Shown: positions 5,844-6,301 of the stretch, in pieces
Numbering within the stretch: the first letter of the stretch is position 1
Layout of the letters: every line of letters starts with the position of its first letter
From: UBA5336 sp039198685
Lineage (GTDB): Bacteria; Pseudomonadota; Alphaproteobacteria; Caulobacterales; Hyphomonadaceae
Reading direction: 5' to 3'
NCBI GenBank assembly: GCA_039198685.1
Contig: JBCCTK010000141.1
Span: 1-6,301, forward strand
Length of the DNA: 6,301 nt
Program-made: the position numbers and the translations under genes
The notes under the pieces: model-generated
Database searches by the model: none
Seen by the model: only the letters and a program-made list of their open reading frames with translations
Told to the model about the DNA's origin: nothing

Positions 5844-6301
5844 ATGATGCCCCAATCCTCCGTAATCGACGCAATTGGAAACACGCCGCTGATAAAGTTG
5901 CGCCGGGCGTCGGAAGAAACGGGATGCACTATTCTTGGCAAGGCGGAATTCCTGAACCCCGGTCAATCGGTCAAAGACCGTGCCGCCCTCGGCATCATTC
6001 GCGACGCGGAGGAGACAGGCCGCCTGCGCCCCGGTGGAACCATTGTCGAGGGCACCGCAGGCAATACAGGCATCGGGCTTGCCATGGTGGGCAATGCCCT
6101 TGGCTACCGGTCTGTCATCGTGTTCCCACGCACCCAGAGCCGGGAAAAGAAGGATGCGATCCGCTTGTATGGCGCGCAGCTCATTGAAGTCGACGCGGTA
6201 CCCTACGCCAATCCCAACCATTATGCGCGCTACAGTGGCCAGCTGGCCGAAGAGCTCAACGCAAGCGAGCCCAACGGCGCGATTTGGGCAAACCAATTCG
6301 A
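5844..6301 (+). CDS. cysK: Cysteine synthase (O-acetylserine sulfhydrylase family), 3'-truncated by window
   Basis: The first 152 codons of a PLP-dependent beta-family enzyme that makes L-cysteine from O-acetylserine and sulfide in the cytoplasm. Visible signatures are IGNTPLIKLR at 11-20, the PLP-lysine motif NPGQSVKDRAAL at 38-49 with K44 as Schiff-base lysine, and the substrate/cofactor loop GTAGNTGIGL at 70-79, followed by FPRTQSREKKDAIRLYGAQLIEV. Most CysK proteins read NPGxSVKDR and TSGNTG; here the loop serine is alanine, as I recall for an alphaproteobacterial cysteine synthase subgroup. The final residues before the window edge are WANQF. Start ATG 5844 has GGAG (5834-5837) at 6 nt; ATG 5847 is the immediate alternative. 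It is transcribed divergently from the ChrR-like gene. Cystathionine beta-synthase or O-phosphoserine variants cannot be fully excluded from half the protein, but the close match to alphaproteobacterial CysK makes them less likely. Confidence 0.9.
   Translation, partial: MMPQSSVIDAIGNTPLIKLRRASEETGCTILGKAEFLNPGQSVKDRAALGIIRDAEETGRLRPGGTIVEGTAGNTGIGLAMVGNALGYRSVIVFPRTQSREKKDAIRLYGAQLIEVDAVPYANPNHYARYSGQLAEELNASEPNGAIWANQF

Noticed and set aside
5172..6296. A single 374-residue minus-strand protein running through the whole right end.
   Set aside because: Only the last 181 residues resemble a known family. The upstream part lies antisense to cysK and has no family resemblance, while a GAGG ribosome site marks TTG 5717 as the start.

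Overview
The window looks like part of an alphaproteobacterial chromosome. The DNA is moderately GC-rich, genes are packed with overlapping stops and starts, and the gene families are typical of Rhodobacterales, Caulobacterales or Hyphomonadaceae-type bacteria. The finer placement is a guess from gene content and was not computed. No RNA gene, mobile element or CRISPR array was seen.

Plus strand, 1-4418: four tightly overlapping genes form one operon whose 5' end lies outside the window. They are the C-terminal three quarters of a class I DNA photolyase, an FAD-dependent amine-oxidase-fold flavoprotein (COG2907 type), a DUF1365 (COG3496) protein, and a SAM-dependent methyltransferase of the cyclopropane-fatty-acid-synthase family (COG2230). 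The junctions are TGATG, GTGA and TAATG, so translation is probably coupled throughout. In many proteobacteria this block is a light or singlet-oxygen response module, run either by an ECF sigma factor with its ChrR anti-sigma (RpoE-ChrR) or by a LitR/CarH-type B12 photosensor. One enzyme repairs UV-damaged DNA and the other three are thought to modify membrane acyl chains. The methyltransferase lacks two of the bicarbonate-binding residues of true cyclopropane synthases. This suggests it makes a methylated unsaturated or furan fatty acid precursor rather than a cyclopropane.

Minus strand, 5717-4483: a two-gene operon converges on the first. It encodes a ChrR-like protein with an intact C-terminal cupin metal site but an N-terminal anti-sigma domain that has lost three of its four zinc ligands. 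It overlaps by 4 nt (ATGA) a signal-peptide-bearing DUF6134 protein. No sigma factor is adjacent within the window. A ChrR-like sensor next to a photolyase and lipid-modification operon supports the photooxidative-stress reading, and the degenerate zinc site is the most unusual thing here.

Plus strand, 5844 to the window end: the N-terminal half of a PLP-dependent cysteine synthase (CysK family), transcribed divergently from the ChrR-like gene across a 126-bp gap. That gap holds a small perfect inverted repeat next to a TATAAA box. Cysteine synthase is probably an ordinary neighbour, although cysteine and thiol supply would fit an oxidative-stress setting.
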